The notes under the pieces: generated by a model
Databases searched by the model: none
Told to the model about the DNA's origin: nothing
Seen by the model: the letters and a program-made list of their open reading frames with translations, nothing else
In this document: positions 31,402-40,749 of the stretch, one piece after another
Layout of the letters: each line of letters begins with the position of its first letter
Position numbering within the stretch: the stretch's first letter is position 1
DNA from: SIG77 sp045589595
GTDB lineage: Bacteria; Verrucomicrobiota; Lentisphaeria; Victivallales; UBA1829
Assembly: GCA_045589595.1 (NCBI GenBank)
Contig: JAZNPK010000035.1
Coordinates: 67,416 to 131,415, forward strand
Direction: 5' to 3'
DNA length: 64,000 bases
Translations under genes and position numbers: made by a program

Positions 31402-34101
31402 TTAATCTTCCTTCGGTTCTTTCAGGAAGATCTGTTCCACCTGACGGACCGTTTCCTGATCTTTGGACTGCTTCAGTGCATTGGTAATGGCTTCTGCAAC
31501 CAGATCCAGTTTGCCGTACCAGTTCGCCACATACGCAATATTCATCCACACTTTCGCCCGTTCGCGTTTGTCCGTTGCCACACCTTTGGTGCCGACTTCC
31601 TCTTTGGAAACGGCAGGTTTTTCACAACGTCTGACAGCGATCGCCTTCATGAGTTCCAGCAATTGATCAAGTCCGCACTCTTCCCAGCGCAGCAATTCGT
31701 TTTCGCCGCTTTCCGGTTTGAAATCCACATTCCGTTCCGTGAAGGTGATCTTGCCCGATGTGAAGGAAACACGGTTGCGCTTTCTTGTCCATTCCAGACT
31801 TTTGATTTCCAGCGGTCCGTCATCCGTTGTGGCCTTGATCATATCCGCTTTGATGCCGCGGAGATTGTTCAGAATGATCGTTTCAGCCATGATGAGTTCC
31901 TGTGAAAGACCGGAAAGTTTTGATCCGTACCGCTGCATCCGCGGGAAGGAATCAAAGAATGTCATCGGCATTTCCGGCTGGGGACGTTCAAGGTCTTTGA
32001 AGCGCACATAGGAATCCTTCACACGCATGGGTGAAATGATGATTTCGGGCCCCTCTTCCTCTTCCGATTCTTCATCAGCTTTCACAATGCCGATATGATC
32101 GGATTTCTTCCGGAGTTTTTTCGGTTCGCGGAACGTCCATTTCGCTTCTTCCTTGATGAAAGGACGGAACAGAGGCTCGATCTCATCAATGATCCCCTTC
32201 TCATCGGTCATGACCTGACGCCAGTAAGGCAGACGGTCTGCGAATGCCGCGAAAAGCCAGGAGGGGACGGCTCTCAATTTTTCCAGTTCCACTTCAAAAT
32301 CATCCAGCAGGGACAATTTTGTGGTACGGAGCATATCTTTTTCTGTTCTGATCCGGTACAACAGGTCTGCCAATGCCAGTTTTGCGGCGAAGTCCTGCGC
32401 ATGTTTGAACCGGGTTTCCGCCAGAATGTTTTCAAATGCCAGGTCTCCTGCCAGAAGCCGCAACAACAGCAGATTGTCCTCATAGACGATCTTTTCGTAT
32501 GGCGTGGTACTGTTTTTGACAGAGACATAGATGGCATTGACAAACTCTTCTGCGGGCTGTTCCGGATTGTTGATCAGATACGCCGCGAATGCCGTTTGAA
32601 GTGCCGCCTGGATCCGTTTTCCGCGGGTTTCACGGCGGATGGTTTCCTCCCCTTCCTTCAACACCGTTTCCGGATCGCCGCTCTGGAGACACTGAATAAA
32701 CATTGTATTCAGACGCCGTTCCGCATCCAGCGGTTTCTTCCGTTCCTGCATAAATTCCGGCAGATAGTGGATCACATGATTCAGACGGTCGTATTTGTCA
32801 AGAACAAAGATCGTCAAAGTCAGCAGGAGCGTCAGCGAAAGCAGATGTGAAAACAGTTTCAGCAGGAAAATCAAGAACCCGCCCTGTTTTTTCACCGGAG
32901 GAGTCGGAGCGTGTGTTCTTGCTGCAGGTCTCGCTGCGCCCGCCGGTCTGCGTGCCGCGCCGCCCGGAGTATGTTTTTTCTGGAACTGTGCGGGATTGGC
33001 AAGATAACGGTTCAGCGTCGTAAGAATTTCAGTATATCCCGGCCGTTCCGCAGGATCGATCGCCAGCATGGACAGGATCAGTTTCCCCAGTGCCGCCGGG
33101 ATTTCTTCGCGGAGCAGAGAGGGATTCGGCGGCATTTCATTGACCCGGAGCCGCAACAGCTCATCAAGATTTTCTGCATCGTGCGGCGTTTTGCCGGTGG
33201 CAAGATGATAGAATGTTGCGCCCAGACTGTAAATATCGCCGCGGAAATCTTCTGTTCCGTAAAGGATCTTTTCCGGACTGACGTAATGGGGACTGACCCA
33301 GGCAAGTGCTTCCGCCGTTATGGCATTGCCGGAATTGACGATCTGGGCAATCCCGAAGTCGCCGATCTTTGCTTTGCCGTCCTGATCCAGCATGATGTTC
33401 GCCGGCTTGATGTCGTGGTGGACGATCCCGTGCTGACAGGCATTTTCCAGCCCTGCCGCCACATCCCGGATCCAGGAAACCACATGAGGCAGCGGCAGCG
33501 GTTCCTTCACATTTTCCAGCAACGCTTCCAGAGAGCCGCCGCTCATATACTGCATCACGATGTAGGTCTGATTTTCAAAAATACCGCAGGTATAGATCGG
33601 GATCACCGCATAATGATTGATGGTGGCTGCCGTCCGCGCTTCCTGCAGAAACATTTCGGACCGGTCCACCTGCAATGCCAGATCGTCATTCAGGACTTTG
33701 ATCGCCACTTCACGGTCCAGAGCAAGGTCCAGAGCACGGTACACTGTTGCCATACCGCCGATCCCCGCAGTTTCTTCCAGCAGATAATTGTCGAACCATC
33801 TCGGCACGATCAGTTCCGCACCGCACGCCGGACACGCCACACGGGAAAAAGATTCCATGTGCGACATATCCAGTTTCTGTCCGCACGAATGACAGGAAAT
33901 TTTGACCGCTTTGGTATTTCCGGCAGTTTCTTCGCCGTTATCCAGAGCCGCCACCATCACCTGATTGGGCGCTGCGCCGTCTCGCGAGCGCATTGCTTCG
34001 TAGTCGTTGTGGAATGAAACATCTTCCGGAAGATCGGAAGTTTCCACCATGTCCTGCGGTAATTCAGTGCCGCTGTTTTGTGATTCTTCGTCAGCGATCA
34101 T
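31402..34101 (-). CDS. Membrane-anchored Ser/Thr protein kinase with N-terminal zinc ribbon
   Basis: 899 aa. A zinc ribbon (C70-x2-C73, C90-x2-C93) precedes a Hanks-type kinase domain of about 105-370: Gly loop ETAGIGGMATVYRA, Lys K135 in VAIKVL, catalytic HHDIKPANIM (D230, with HHD replacing HRD) and DFG at 248-250, so it should be active. A Pro/Ala-rich linker and one TM helix (about 408-434) follow; the last 460 residues would be periplasmic, with helical repeats and an acidic EESEEEEGPE patch, and are unlike PASTA sensors. AAA-type regulation of HAMP protein or GlgP downstream is possible but inferred from location only. Confidence 0.88.
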   Translation of the reverse strand: MIADEESQNSGTELPQDMVETSDLPEDVSFHNDYEAMRSRDGAAPNQVMVAALDNGEETAGNTKAVKISCHSCGQKLDMSHMESFSRVACPACGAELIVPRWFDNYLLEETAGIGGMATVYRALDLALDREVAIKVLNDDLALQVDRSEMFLQEARTAATINHYAVIPIYTCGIFENQTYIVMQYMSGGSLEALLENVKEPLPLPHVVSWIRDVAAGLENACQHGIVHHDIKPANIMLDQDGKAKIGDFGIAQIVNSGNAITAEALAWVSPHYVSPEKILYGTEDFRGDIYSLGATFYHLATGKTPHDAENLDELLRLRVNEMPPNPSLLREEIPAALGKLILSMLAIDPAERPGYTEILTTLNRYLANPAQFQKKHTPGGAARRPAGAARPAARTHAPTPPVKKQGGFLIFLLKLFSHLLSLTLLLTLTIFVLDKYDRLNHVIHYLPEFMQERKKPLDAERRLNTMFIQCLQSGDPETVLKEGEETIRRETRGKRIQAALQTAFAAYLINNPEQPAEEFVNAIYVSVKNSTTPYEKIVYEDNLLLLRLLAGDLAFENILAETRFKHAQDFAAKLALADLLYRIRTEKDMLRTTKLSLLDDFEVELEKLRAVPSWLFAAFADRLPYWRQVMTDEKGIIDEIEPLFRPFIKEEAKWTFREPKKLRKKSDHIGIVKADEESEEEEGPEIIISPMRVKDSYVRFKDLERPQPEMPMTFFDSFPRMQRYGSKLSGLSQELIMAETIILNNLRGIKADMIKATTDDGPLEIKSLEWTRKRNRVSFTSGKITFTERNVDFKPESGENELLRWEECGLDQLLELMKAIAVRRCEKPAVSKEEVGTKGVATDKRERAKVWMNIAYVANWYGKLDLVAEAITNALKQSKDQETVRQVEQIFLKEPKED

Positions 34102-34140
34102 TGCCTTCCTGCTTTCTTTATTTTTTATTTCTGTGTTCGA

Positions 34141-34959
34141 TCATTGTTCATCGTTCATTGTCCGCCCCGGGATCCAATATGTTTCCAACGGGGTTTCCTG
34201 AGAGGCGACCGACAGAAGAATATCCTGCCGCTGCATTTGTCCCAACGCCTCCTGCGTCATTTTTCGCACAAGATCCGGACAATTACATTCTCTGCTCAAG
34301 TGGGCAAAGATCAAATGTTTTGTGTTGCAACTGATCAATTCTTCCAGTGCCGCCATAGCATCCTGATTGCTCAAATGACCATGTCTGCTCATGATCCGCC
34401 GTTTGGTTTCCAGCGGTCTGCCGGATGCGCGGAGATATTCCGGTTCATAATTGGATTCCAGAACCAGTGCATCGCAATCCCGGAGTTTTGTCATGACCAG
34501 CATATTGGTGCAGCCCAGATCCGTGGCATATCCCAGTTTCGCACAGGGCGTCCGGAATGTATATGCCACCGCATCCACATCGTGGGAGATGGAAAAGGGA
34601 TCGACTGTCGCACCGCACAATTCAAATTTGCAGCCGGGACTGATCAGAATGATTTCCTTCGCATTTTTCTTCCGGGATGTGATCGCTCGCGCAGTCTCCG
34701 GCGTTTCATAAACCGGGATCCCGTGCCGGTCAGCAAAAACACGGCAGCCGCGGATATGATCATCGTGTTCATGTGTGATCAATACCGCTTCAATGCTGTC
34801 CGGCGCGATCCCGCACCGGTCCATACGGACACAGAGTTCCTTCGCGGAAAAACCTGCATCCAGCAGCACATTGCCACCCGGACAGTGTATCACAGTGGCA
34901 TTGCCGCTGCTTCCGCTGCCCAGAATGGTGAAACCGAGTTTTGAATGTTCTGAAACCAT
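34141..34959 (-). CDS. Metallo-beta-lactamase-fold hydrolase, YycJ/WalJ-like
   Basis: 272 aa. GFTILGSGSSGNATVIHCPG opens the MBL fold, LLDAGFSAKEL follows, then the metal motif ITHEHDDHIRG (about 61-71, HxHxDH with one E insertion as HEHDDH), YATDLG (about 145-150), ALVLESNYE and IMSRHGHLSNQDA with HLIFAHLS. This is the pattern of YycJ/WalJ proteins, implicated in cell-wall or DNA-related stress in Gram-positives; some are double-strand exonucleases. Function in PVC bacteria is unknown. It lies between the fusion acyltransferase (24 nt) and the kinase (39 nt). Confidence 0.85.
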   Translation of the reverse strand: MVSEHSKLGFTILGSGSSGNATVIHCPGGNVLLDAGFSAKELCVRMDRCGIAPDSIEAVLITHEHDDHIRGCRVFADRHGIPVYETPETARAITSRKKNAKEIILISPGCKFELCGATVDPFSISHDVDAVAYTFRTPCAKLGYATDLGCTNMLVMTKLRDCDALVLESNYEPEYLRASGRPLETKRRIMSRHGHLSNQDAMAALEELISCNTKHLIFAHLSRECNCPDLVRKMTQEALGQMQRQDILLSVASQETPLETYWIPGRTMNDEQ

Positions 34960-34983
34960 TGCGAATCTGCCTTTCGGAAAATA

Positions 34984-37900
34984 TTATGCCTGTTGTTTTT
35001 CTGCTTCCGCTTTGCGTTCCTGCGCCACCCGATCCGCAATCTTGCGCAGAACGGAGAGATCCAGTTTTCCGCTGCCCAGCAGAGGCAGTTCGTTCACCGG
35101 ATAGAAGTTGGTGGCTTTGGGGATCCACAAGTTGGAAATACTGCGTTCGCGGAGCTGTTCCACCACAGAGGCGGGCGTTCCGGGCATTTCCGGGGTGTAA
35201 AGGACCAGCAGCGCTTCCCCTTTCTGCTGATCGGGGATGCTGGCAACTGCCACCACACGCGATTCCAGACCGCAGGATTCGTTGATGATACATTCCACCA
35301 GTTCGTGGGGAACCATTTCGCCGGCGATCTTGCTGAAACGGGAAAGACGGCCGCAGATCGTTACATAACCGTGTTCGTCCATCTTTGCGATGTCACCGGT
35401 ATTGTAGAAGCCGTCAAACATCACCTGTGCCGTCTGTTCGGGATCGTCCAGATAACCTTCCATGACGGTGGGACCCTTGACAAAGAGCAGCCCTTCCGTA
35501 TCGGGCGGAACCGGCTTGTAAGTCAGGGGATCCACGATCTGGGTGCAGATGTTTTCCAGTGCCAGACCGATGGCGCCCTTCTTGCCGTAATGTTTACCGG
35601 TGTCCATCACATTGGCTGCGAGGTTGACCGTCACCACCGGAGAAAGTTCAGTACAGCCGTATCCTTCCACCAGTTCCAGTCTGCCGTTCAGGGATTCACG
35701 GAATTTTTCCGCCGTATCGGCACGGAGTTTTTCCGCACCGGAGATCACCAGACGCAGCACATCAAAGGTTTCGGGTTTGAATTTCCGCAGATAAGTCTGC
35801 AGGAAGGACGGCGTCGCCACAAGGATCGTATTTTTGTACTTCAGGATCGCATCACTGATCAGGTTCGCATCCAGAGGACTGTGGACAAATACCACCGCCT
35901 GTGTCGGCAAGATGAACGGCAGCAGTACGCAGCAGGTCATACCGAAGGAATGGAACATGGGCAGATTGCCGAAAATACTGTCCTTCTTCAGATTCAATGC
36001 GATCGCCTGTTCCATGGACGCAACGTCAGAATAAATGTTGTGATGCGTCAGACGGACACCTTTCGGGATCCCGGTACTGCCGCTGGAAAAGAGCAGCACT
36101 GCATCGCCGTAGCAGTTGTTGCTTGTGAGCGGGGCGATCATGTTCAGCAGTTCTTTGTAAGGCAGCAGAATGATCCCCAACATGGTCATGATCTTTTTCC
36201 ATGTGGGTACACATTTTGCAATGTCTTCCAGAAATACCATTTCAGGCGTGGCTTTCAGTTTCACCTTCGCCAGAAACAGCCGGCTGGTCAGAACCAGTTC
36301 GATCTTCGCCTTTTTGATGGAAAGTTCCAGGATCTCCTGGGATGTGGTGAAGTTCAGCGGACAGGGTACTTTATCTGCCAGCAGAGACCCCATCACGCAC
36401 AATACACCCGCCGTACAGTTGGGCATCAATACGCCCACATACTTGCTTTTGGAGCTGGTGCGTTTGCGGATCTCACGGCTGAAAAGAATGGATGCCAGAT
36501 ACGTCTTGAAATAGGTGAAACTCTTGCCGTCTGCCGCATCACGCATGACCACATGGAACGGACGGCGTTTTGCCGCGCGTGCCAACAGATGATGGACAGG
36601 ATGTTCATTGGATTCCAGCTGTTTTGCATCGTCCGCCGCCAGTTCCGTGATGCGCTGACGGACTTCAAAAGGCGTGATCCCTTTCTGAAGCGGTTCGCCG
36701 ATCACGATCGTGGCAAAATAGGGGAAGGATTTGGGCAGACGGAAACTCAGCGGTCCGCGGTAGTAGGAGAAAATACTGCCCCAGACTTTACCCACATGGA
36801 CCGGGATCATCGGCACATCCATATCCGGCGGAAGCATCTTTTCAAAACCGCCGGAGAATTTACCCACGATCCCGTTTCGGGTCGGTGTCCCTTCCGGAAA
36901 TACGCAAACGATGTCGCCTTTCCGCAGAGCGTCCTGCACCAGTTCAAACATCTGCCGCGTACTCTTGAATTTGCCGGAGGACGGCACTTTGATGAACCCG
37001 GTCAGTCTGGCGATCCAACGCAGCAGAGGCTTCTTGAAAAATTCCTCCTGCATCAGAAAACGGACACGCCGCGACGTGCAGGAACTGATCAGCAAGCCGT
37101 CAATGAACGATGTGTGGTTCGCAAGAAGCAGCGCCGGACCGCGTTCCGGAATGTGTTCCGTACCGGTAGCACGGATGCGGTAGAAGATCCGTCCCAGCGT
37201 GATCAGCAGAAAACGCAGCGCAAAGTCGGGCAGGACCCACATGGTAATGAATGTGACCGCCGCCATGACGATCCCCGCCAGCAGGATCAGAAACTGGGGC
37301 GGGATCTCCGGCAGACTGCTCACAAAGTTACGCAGTCCTTCCGGTAGATTCGGAGATTTTTCCGCGATCCCCACCGCCAGAAGCAGCACAAACACATTCA
37401 CGATCGTCAGCATAAGGTAGTTCAGACAGTTCAGTGCCGCAAGCGCAGCACCGCGCACCACCGGACGCAGACGCTGCTGATAAAATGCACGGACCGGCAC
37501 CACAAACAGAGCGCCGCTCAAACCGGCAAGGAAAAAGTAGAGGATCGGCGCCCAATACAGTTTCAGCGTTGCGGACCAGAAATTCGGGATGGAGATGCTG
37601 AGATAGGAAACTTCACCCGGGAAATACGCGCCCAGCAGCAGGAAGATCGCAAGTCCGGCAGCACCGAAGGGAACCAGACCAAGTTCGATCTTTTTCCGGC
37701 TGATCCTGCCCACAAGCAGACTGCCCGCGATCATACCAGCAATGGGTGACAAACGGAGCAGCGCCACGTCTATCGCCGTCAGATCGTTCTGAAGCGTGTA
37801 CTTGGCAAAGAAGCCGAGAAGGACCAGAAATGCCGCGCCCAGCGCATAGAAAAAGATGTCGCCCAGCGCCGCCAGAAGGATTCCCTTCGTGCGGAACAGT

Positions 37901-38571
37901 TCCCGCCACCCTGCCGCGATGGATGTGCGGAAGGGAACTGCCAGTTCACGGTGCATCTGCACCACGGAGATCATCTGCGTCAGGAATGCCGAACTGATGA
38001 ATCCGACTGCCGAAAGAAGCGCCAGCAGATAAATCACGGAACTGATGCTGCAATGGAATCCGTAATGCAGAACCGGAACCACCATGATACCGAGGGCTGC
38101 ACCCAGCATCGTCGCAACACTGAACGCACCGTTGGCGTTAGTCAGTTCTTTTTCGTGAAATGTTTCCGGCAGAAGCCCGGAAAGCGCAGGAGTCGCAAAA
38201 ACATTCAGCGACGATAACAGGAACAGACAGATGAAAACCGGAACAAGACCCCAGGTCCCGATCCGTGCCAGTGCCGTCGCACTGAACAGAAGAACGCCGA
38301 ATTCCAGCAGTTTCACCAGCAGCAGAACATACCGTTTGGGAATACGGTCGGCAAAATATCCCGCCGGAGCTCCGAACAGAACCGCCGGGATCAGACACGC
38401 TGCCGTGAAGATCAGAAACCAGAGTCCGTTGATGATGGAGTTTGTGAGTGAGCCGCATAGTGCAAGCAATACGATGAGTTTGAATGCGTTGTCGTTGATG
38501 ATTCCGGAAAAATGTGTCGCTGTCAGCGGCAGGATCCTCCGGCTGAACGAGTGTTGTTCCTGCATTGTCAT
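34984..38571 (-). CDS. MFS-flippase / acyltransferase / AMP-dependent acyl ligase triple fusion (Aas/LplT type)
   Basis: 1,195 aa in three parts. Residues 1-450 are an LplT-like MFS lysophospholipid flippase (NDNAFKLIVLL; GYFADRIPKRYVLLL). Residues about 455-650 are a PlsC acyltransferase with NHTSFIDG (H486-x4-D491) and FPEGTPTR (559-566). Residues about 665-1190 are an AMP-forming acyl-ACP/CoA synthetase with LLFSSGSTGIPKG (about 826-838) and a C-terminal YNTGDIAK block. The product should import lysophospholipids, activate a fatty acid and reacylate the lipid, as E. coli LplT and Aas do as separate proteins. ATGs at 38571 and 38565 are both possible. Confidence 0.92.
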   Translation of the reverse strand: MTMQEQHSFSRRILPLTATHFSGIINDNAFKLIVLLALCGSLTNSIINGLWFLIFTAACLIPAVLFGAPAGYFADRIPKRYVLLLVKLLEFGVLLFSATALARIGTWGLVPVFICLFLLSSLNVFATPALSGLLPETFHEKELTNANGAFSVATMLGAALGIMVVPVLHYGFHCSISSVIYLLALLSAVGFISSAFLTQMISVVQMHRELAVPFRTSIAAGWRELFRTKGILLAALGDIFFYALGAAFLVLLGFFAKYTLQNDLTAIDVALLRLSPIAGMIAGSLLVGRISRKKIELGLVPFGAAGLAIFLLLGAYFPGEVSYLSISIPNFWSATLKLYWAPILYFFLAGLSGALFVVPVRAFYQQRLRPVVRGAALAALNCLNYLMLTIVNVFVLLLAVGIAEKSPNLPEGLRNFVSSLPEIPPQFLILLAGIVMAAVTFITMWVLPDFALRFLLITLGRIFYRIRATGTEHIPERGPALLLANHTSFIDGLLISSCTSRRVRFLMQEEFFKKPLLRWIARLTGFIKVPSSGKFKSTRQMFELVQDALRKGDIVCVFPEGTPTRNGIVGKFSGGFEKMLPPDMDVPMIPVHVGKVWGSIFSYYRGPLSFRLPKSFPYFATIVIGEPLQKGITPFEVRQRITELAADDAKQLESNEHPVHHLLARAAKRRPFHVVMRDAADGKSFTYFKTYLASILFSREIRKRTSSKSKYVGVLMPNCTAGVLCVMGSLLADKVPCPLNFTTSQEILELSIKKAKIELVLTSRLFLAKVKLKATPEMVFLEDIAKCVPTWKKIMTMLGIILLPYKELLNMIAPLTSNNCYGDAVLLFSSGSTGIPKGVRLTHHNIYSDVASMEQAIALNLKKDSIFGNLPMFHSFGMTCCVLLPFILPTQAVVFVHSPLDANLISDAILKYKNTILVATPSFLQTYLRKFKPETFDVLRLVISGAEKLRADTAEKFRESLNGRLELVEGYGCTELSPVVTVNLAANVMDTGKHYGKKGAIGLALENICTQIVDPLTYKPVPPDTEGLLFVKGPTVMEGYLDDPEQTAQVMFDGFYNTGDIAKMDEHGYVTICGRLSRFSKIAGEMVPHELVECIINESCGLESRVVAVASIPDQQKGEALLVLYTPEMPGTPASVVEQLRERSISNLWIPKATNFYPVNELPLLGSGKLDLSVLRKIADRVAQERKAEAEKQQA

Positions 38572-38632
38572 GTTGCCTCAGGGGTTGTTTTTTACTATGT
38601 TTATTTTTTGTTTTTGCGTAATCGGGGGCGGC

Positions 38633-39190
38633 TTATTTGCCTTTGACCGGGACCAGAAGTTTCTGTCCCACACGGAGACGGTCATTTTTCAAATTGTTGA
38701 TCCGCATGATCTCGGAGACCGTTGTCTGGAATGCCTGAGCGATGGCACTCAATGTGGCACCGCGCGGCACTTCAAATTCTTCAAATGTGCCGGGGACTGC
38801 CGAATCAACAGGACGGAGTTCCTTGCGTTGGGGTTGCGCGGGCGGCTTCGGCGGTGCCGGCGGCGGCATATTGGCAAGTTTGTCCAACTGACCTGAAAGT
38901 TTCCGCAATTCTTTTTCACGGGCGGATGCATCGTTGCGGACAAGTTCCCGGATCTCATCCATTTCTTCCAGAAGCCGTTTGTTGCTGCGGACAAGTTCCG
39001 CCTGATTCTGCTGAAGTTCATTCACTTTCGCATCCAGTCGGGCATTTTCGTCCTGAAGAAGACGGACCTGACGGGTCATGTTCCCGATCAGTTCCTCGTA
39101 GTAACGGATCGCATCTTTTTGTTGTGCTGAGAGAAACGGGACCGCTGCGGTCACCGCCAGAAATATCGTCAAAACTGTTTTTCCTGTCAT
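38633..39190 (-). CDS. Exported coiled-coil protein with C-terminal LysM domain
   Basis: 185 aa. Signal peptide MTGKTVLTIFLAVTAAVPFL with cleavage near SAQ, then a coiled coil rich in Glu/Lys/Gln (about 25-105), a Pro-rich linker PPPAPPKPPAQPQ, and a LysM domain of about 45 residues (EVPRGATLSAIAQAF ... MRINNLKNDRLRVGQKLLVP). LysM binds peptidoglycan or chitin-like glycans, so it is probably a periplasmic wall-bound protein. It is the first gene of the long minus-strand run and has its own promoter. Confidence 0.85.
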   Translation of the reverse strand: MTGKTVLTIFLAVTAAVPFLSAQQKDAIRYYEELIGNMTRQVRLLQDENARLDAKVNELQQNQAELVRSNKRLLEEMDEIRELVRNDASAREKELRKLSGQLDKLANMPPPAPPKPPAQPQRKELRPVDSAVPGTFEEFEVPRGATLSAIAQAFQTTVSEIMRINNLKNDRLRVGQKLLVPVKGK

Positions 39191-39234
39191 GTGAAAGTCT
39201 CCATAACTGTTTCAAAATTGCAAACTTAATATAT

Positions 39235-39262
39235 AATATAATCCTGATTATATAAAATGCAA
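39235..39262 (-). promoter_or_regulatory. Candidate promoter of the LysM-to-Gfo/Idh gene run
   Basis: Minus strand: TTGCAT (39262-39257), 16-nt spacer, TATATT (39240-39235), about 45 nt before the LysM-gene ATG. The surrounding sequence is very AT-rich. Confidence 0.5.
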
Positions 39263-39332
39263 ACCGGAACGGAAAATATCATGGAATTTGGAGCCATTCC
39301 GGCAACTTTCTGTTTTTTTCGTGCTTTCAGAG

Positions 39333-39361
39333 TTGAAAAAAACGCAACGGCACACTATTGT
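39333..39361 (+). promoter_or_regulatory. Candidate promoter of nagA
   Basis: TTGAAA (39333-39338), 17-nt spacer, TATTGT (39356-39361), 56 nt before the nagA ATG. Confidence 0.5.
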
Positions 39362-39417
39362 ATGGTTCAAACATCAACCGTAAATCAAACAAAAAATAAA
39401 GGAAACGAGGCACGAAT

Positions 39418-40569
39418 ATGGCTACTCTGCTCAAAAACTGTCATCTCATCTCCCCCGATGTGGATCTGGACAACGCGGCTGTTCTGATCGAAGGCGAAAA
39501 AATCAAACGCATTTTTGCTCCCGGCGATACTCTGCCTGAAGCAGATACCGTGATCGATCTGGAAGGCGATATGGTCATGCCCGGATTCGTGGATGTCCAT
39601 TGCCACGGCAGAAGCGGTGAAGATTTCTGTGATGCCAACGACAACGCTATCACCACTATGGCGGTCGATAAACTCAAAGAAGGCGTCACCATGCTGCTGC
39701 CCACAACGCTGACGCTTGCCGAAGATACACTGGCAACTGCGCTTCAGACCGCTGCAAATTATGTGAAGTCCGGCGTGAAAGGCTGTAAGATCCCCGGCGT
39801 TCATCTGGAAGGACCCTATATCAACCCCAAATGCCTCGGCGCCCAGAACCCTGACTTTGTCCGCAAGCCCGATATTGATGAAGTCATGCGCTTGAATGCC
39901 ATTTTTCCCGTGAAGAAAGTTTCTTTCGCCATCGAAATGGAAGGCGCTCCGGTTTTTGCATCTGAACTGCTCGCTGAAGGCATCACTCCCTCCTGCGTTC
40001 ACAGTGCCGCTACATTCAAACAGTTCCAGGAAGGCAAAGATCACGGTTTGGTCAACCTGAGTCATTTCTGCAATCAGATGACGGCGCTTCATCACCGCGA
40101 TATCGGTCTGGTGGGTGCGGGTCTTTTCTACGATGATGTCTATATCGAATTCATCTGCGATACGCTCCACATCTGCCCCGATATGATCCGTCTGGTGTTC
40201 CAGCTCAAAGATCTGGATCACATCCAGCTCATTTCCGATGCCATGCGCGCTGCCGGTATGCCCGATGGCGATTATACCCTCGGCGGTCTCCCGGTCGTCG
40301 TCAAAGGCGGCGCTGCCCGTCTTGCCAGCAACGGCGCGCTCGCCGGAAGTACGCTGCAGATCTGCGATGCGCTCAAGAATGTTTACGACATCACCGGTTA
40401 TGATCTGGCGGATCTGGTCCGTACCACTTCCTGGAATCAGGCTCGCGCGCTCGGACTGGAAAATATCGGAAAGATCGCTCCCGGTTTCTATGCCGATATC
40501 GTCGTTCTCGATGGCGATTTCAAAGTCAAAAAGACTTTCGTCAACGGCGAACTGCGCTACTCTGCATAA
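39418..40569 (+). CDS. nagA: N-acetylglucosamine-6-phosphate deacetylase
   Basis: 383 aa amidohydrolase removing acetyl from GlcNAc-6-P to give substrate for NagB. N-terminal beta-sandwich, then metal motif GFVDVHCHGRSGEDF (about 58-72), the HLEGPYINPKCLGAQNP block (about 130-146), VHSAATF, SHFCNQM and the catalytic-Asp LISDAMRAAG (about 276-285), and AGSTLQI. GAGG lies 7-8 nt before the ATG. Monocistronic, between its own promoter and terminator. A divergent paralogue lies 3.5 kb downstream on the other strand. Confidence 0.95.
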   Translation: MATLLKNCHLISPDVDLDNAAVLIEGEKIKRIFAPGDTLPEADTVIDLEGDMVMPGFVDVHCHGRSGEDFCDANDNAITTMAVDKLKEGVTMLLPTTLTLAEDTLATALQTAANYVKSGVKGCKIPGVHLEGPYINPKCLGAQNPDFVRKPDIDEVMRLNAIFPVKKVSFAIEMEGAPVFASELLAEGITPSCVHSAATFKQFQEGKDHGLVNLSHFCNQMTALHHRDIGLVGAGLFYDDVYIEFICDTLHICPDMIRLVFQLKDLDHIQLISDAMRAAGMPDGDYTLGGLPVVVKGGAARLASNGALAGSTLQICDALKNVYDITGYDLADLVRTTSWNQARALGLENIGKIAPGFYADIVVLDGDFKVKKTFVNGELRYSA

Positions 40570-40597
40570 GACTGCGCCCGTTTGCGGCTTTACTGAA

Positions 40598-40634
40598 AAC
40601 ACCGGATGTGACTGGATCATGTCCGGTGTTTTTT
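40598..40634 (+). terminator. Rho-independent terminator of nagA
   Basis: Stem AACACCGGA (40598-40606) with TCCGGTGTT (40622-40630) and a following T-run to 40634. Confidence 0.85.
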
Positions 40635-40689
40635 CTTGCACGCATATGCGCAGGCGGAGAAAAAAATGCAAAAAAATCGATCGCCGGTC

Positions 40690-40718
40690 TTGTAATCTTC
40701 TGCGAGTGCGGTTATAGT
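40690..40718 (+). promoter_or_regulatory. Candidate promoter of the OLD-like gene
   Basis: TTGTAA (40690-40695), 17-nt spacer, TATAGT (40713-40718), 31 nt before the ATG at 40750. Confidence 0.45.
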
Positions 40719-40749
40719 GTTTTTCAGCAGATGAAAGTGAGGTGGGATC

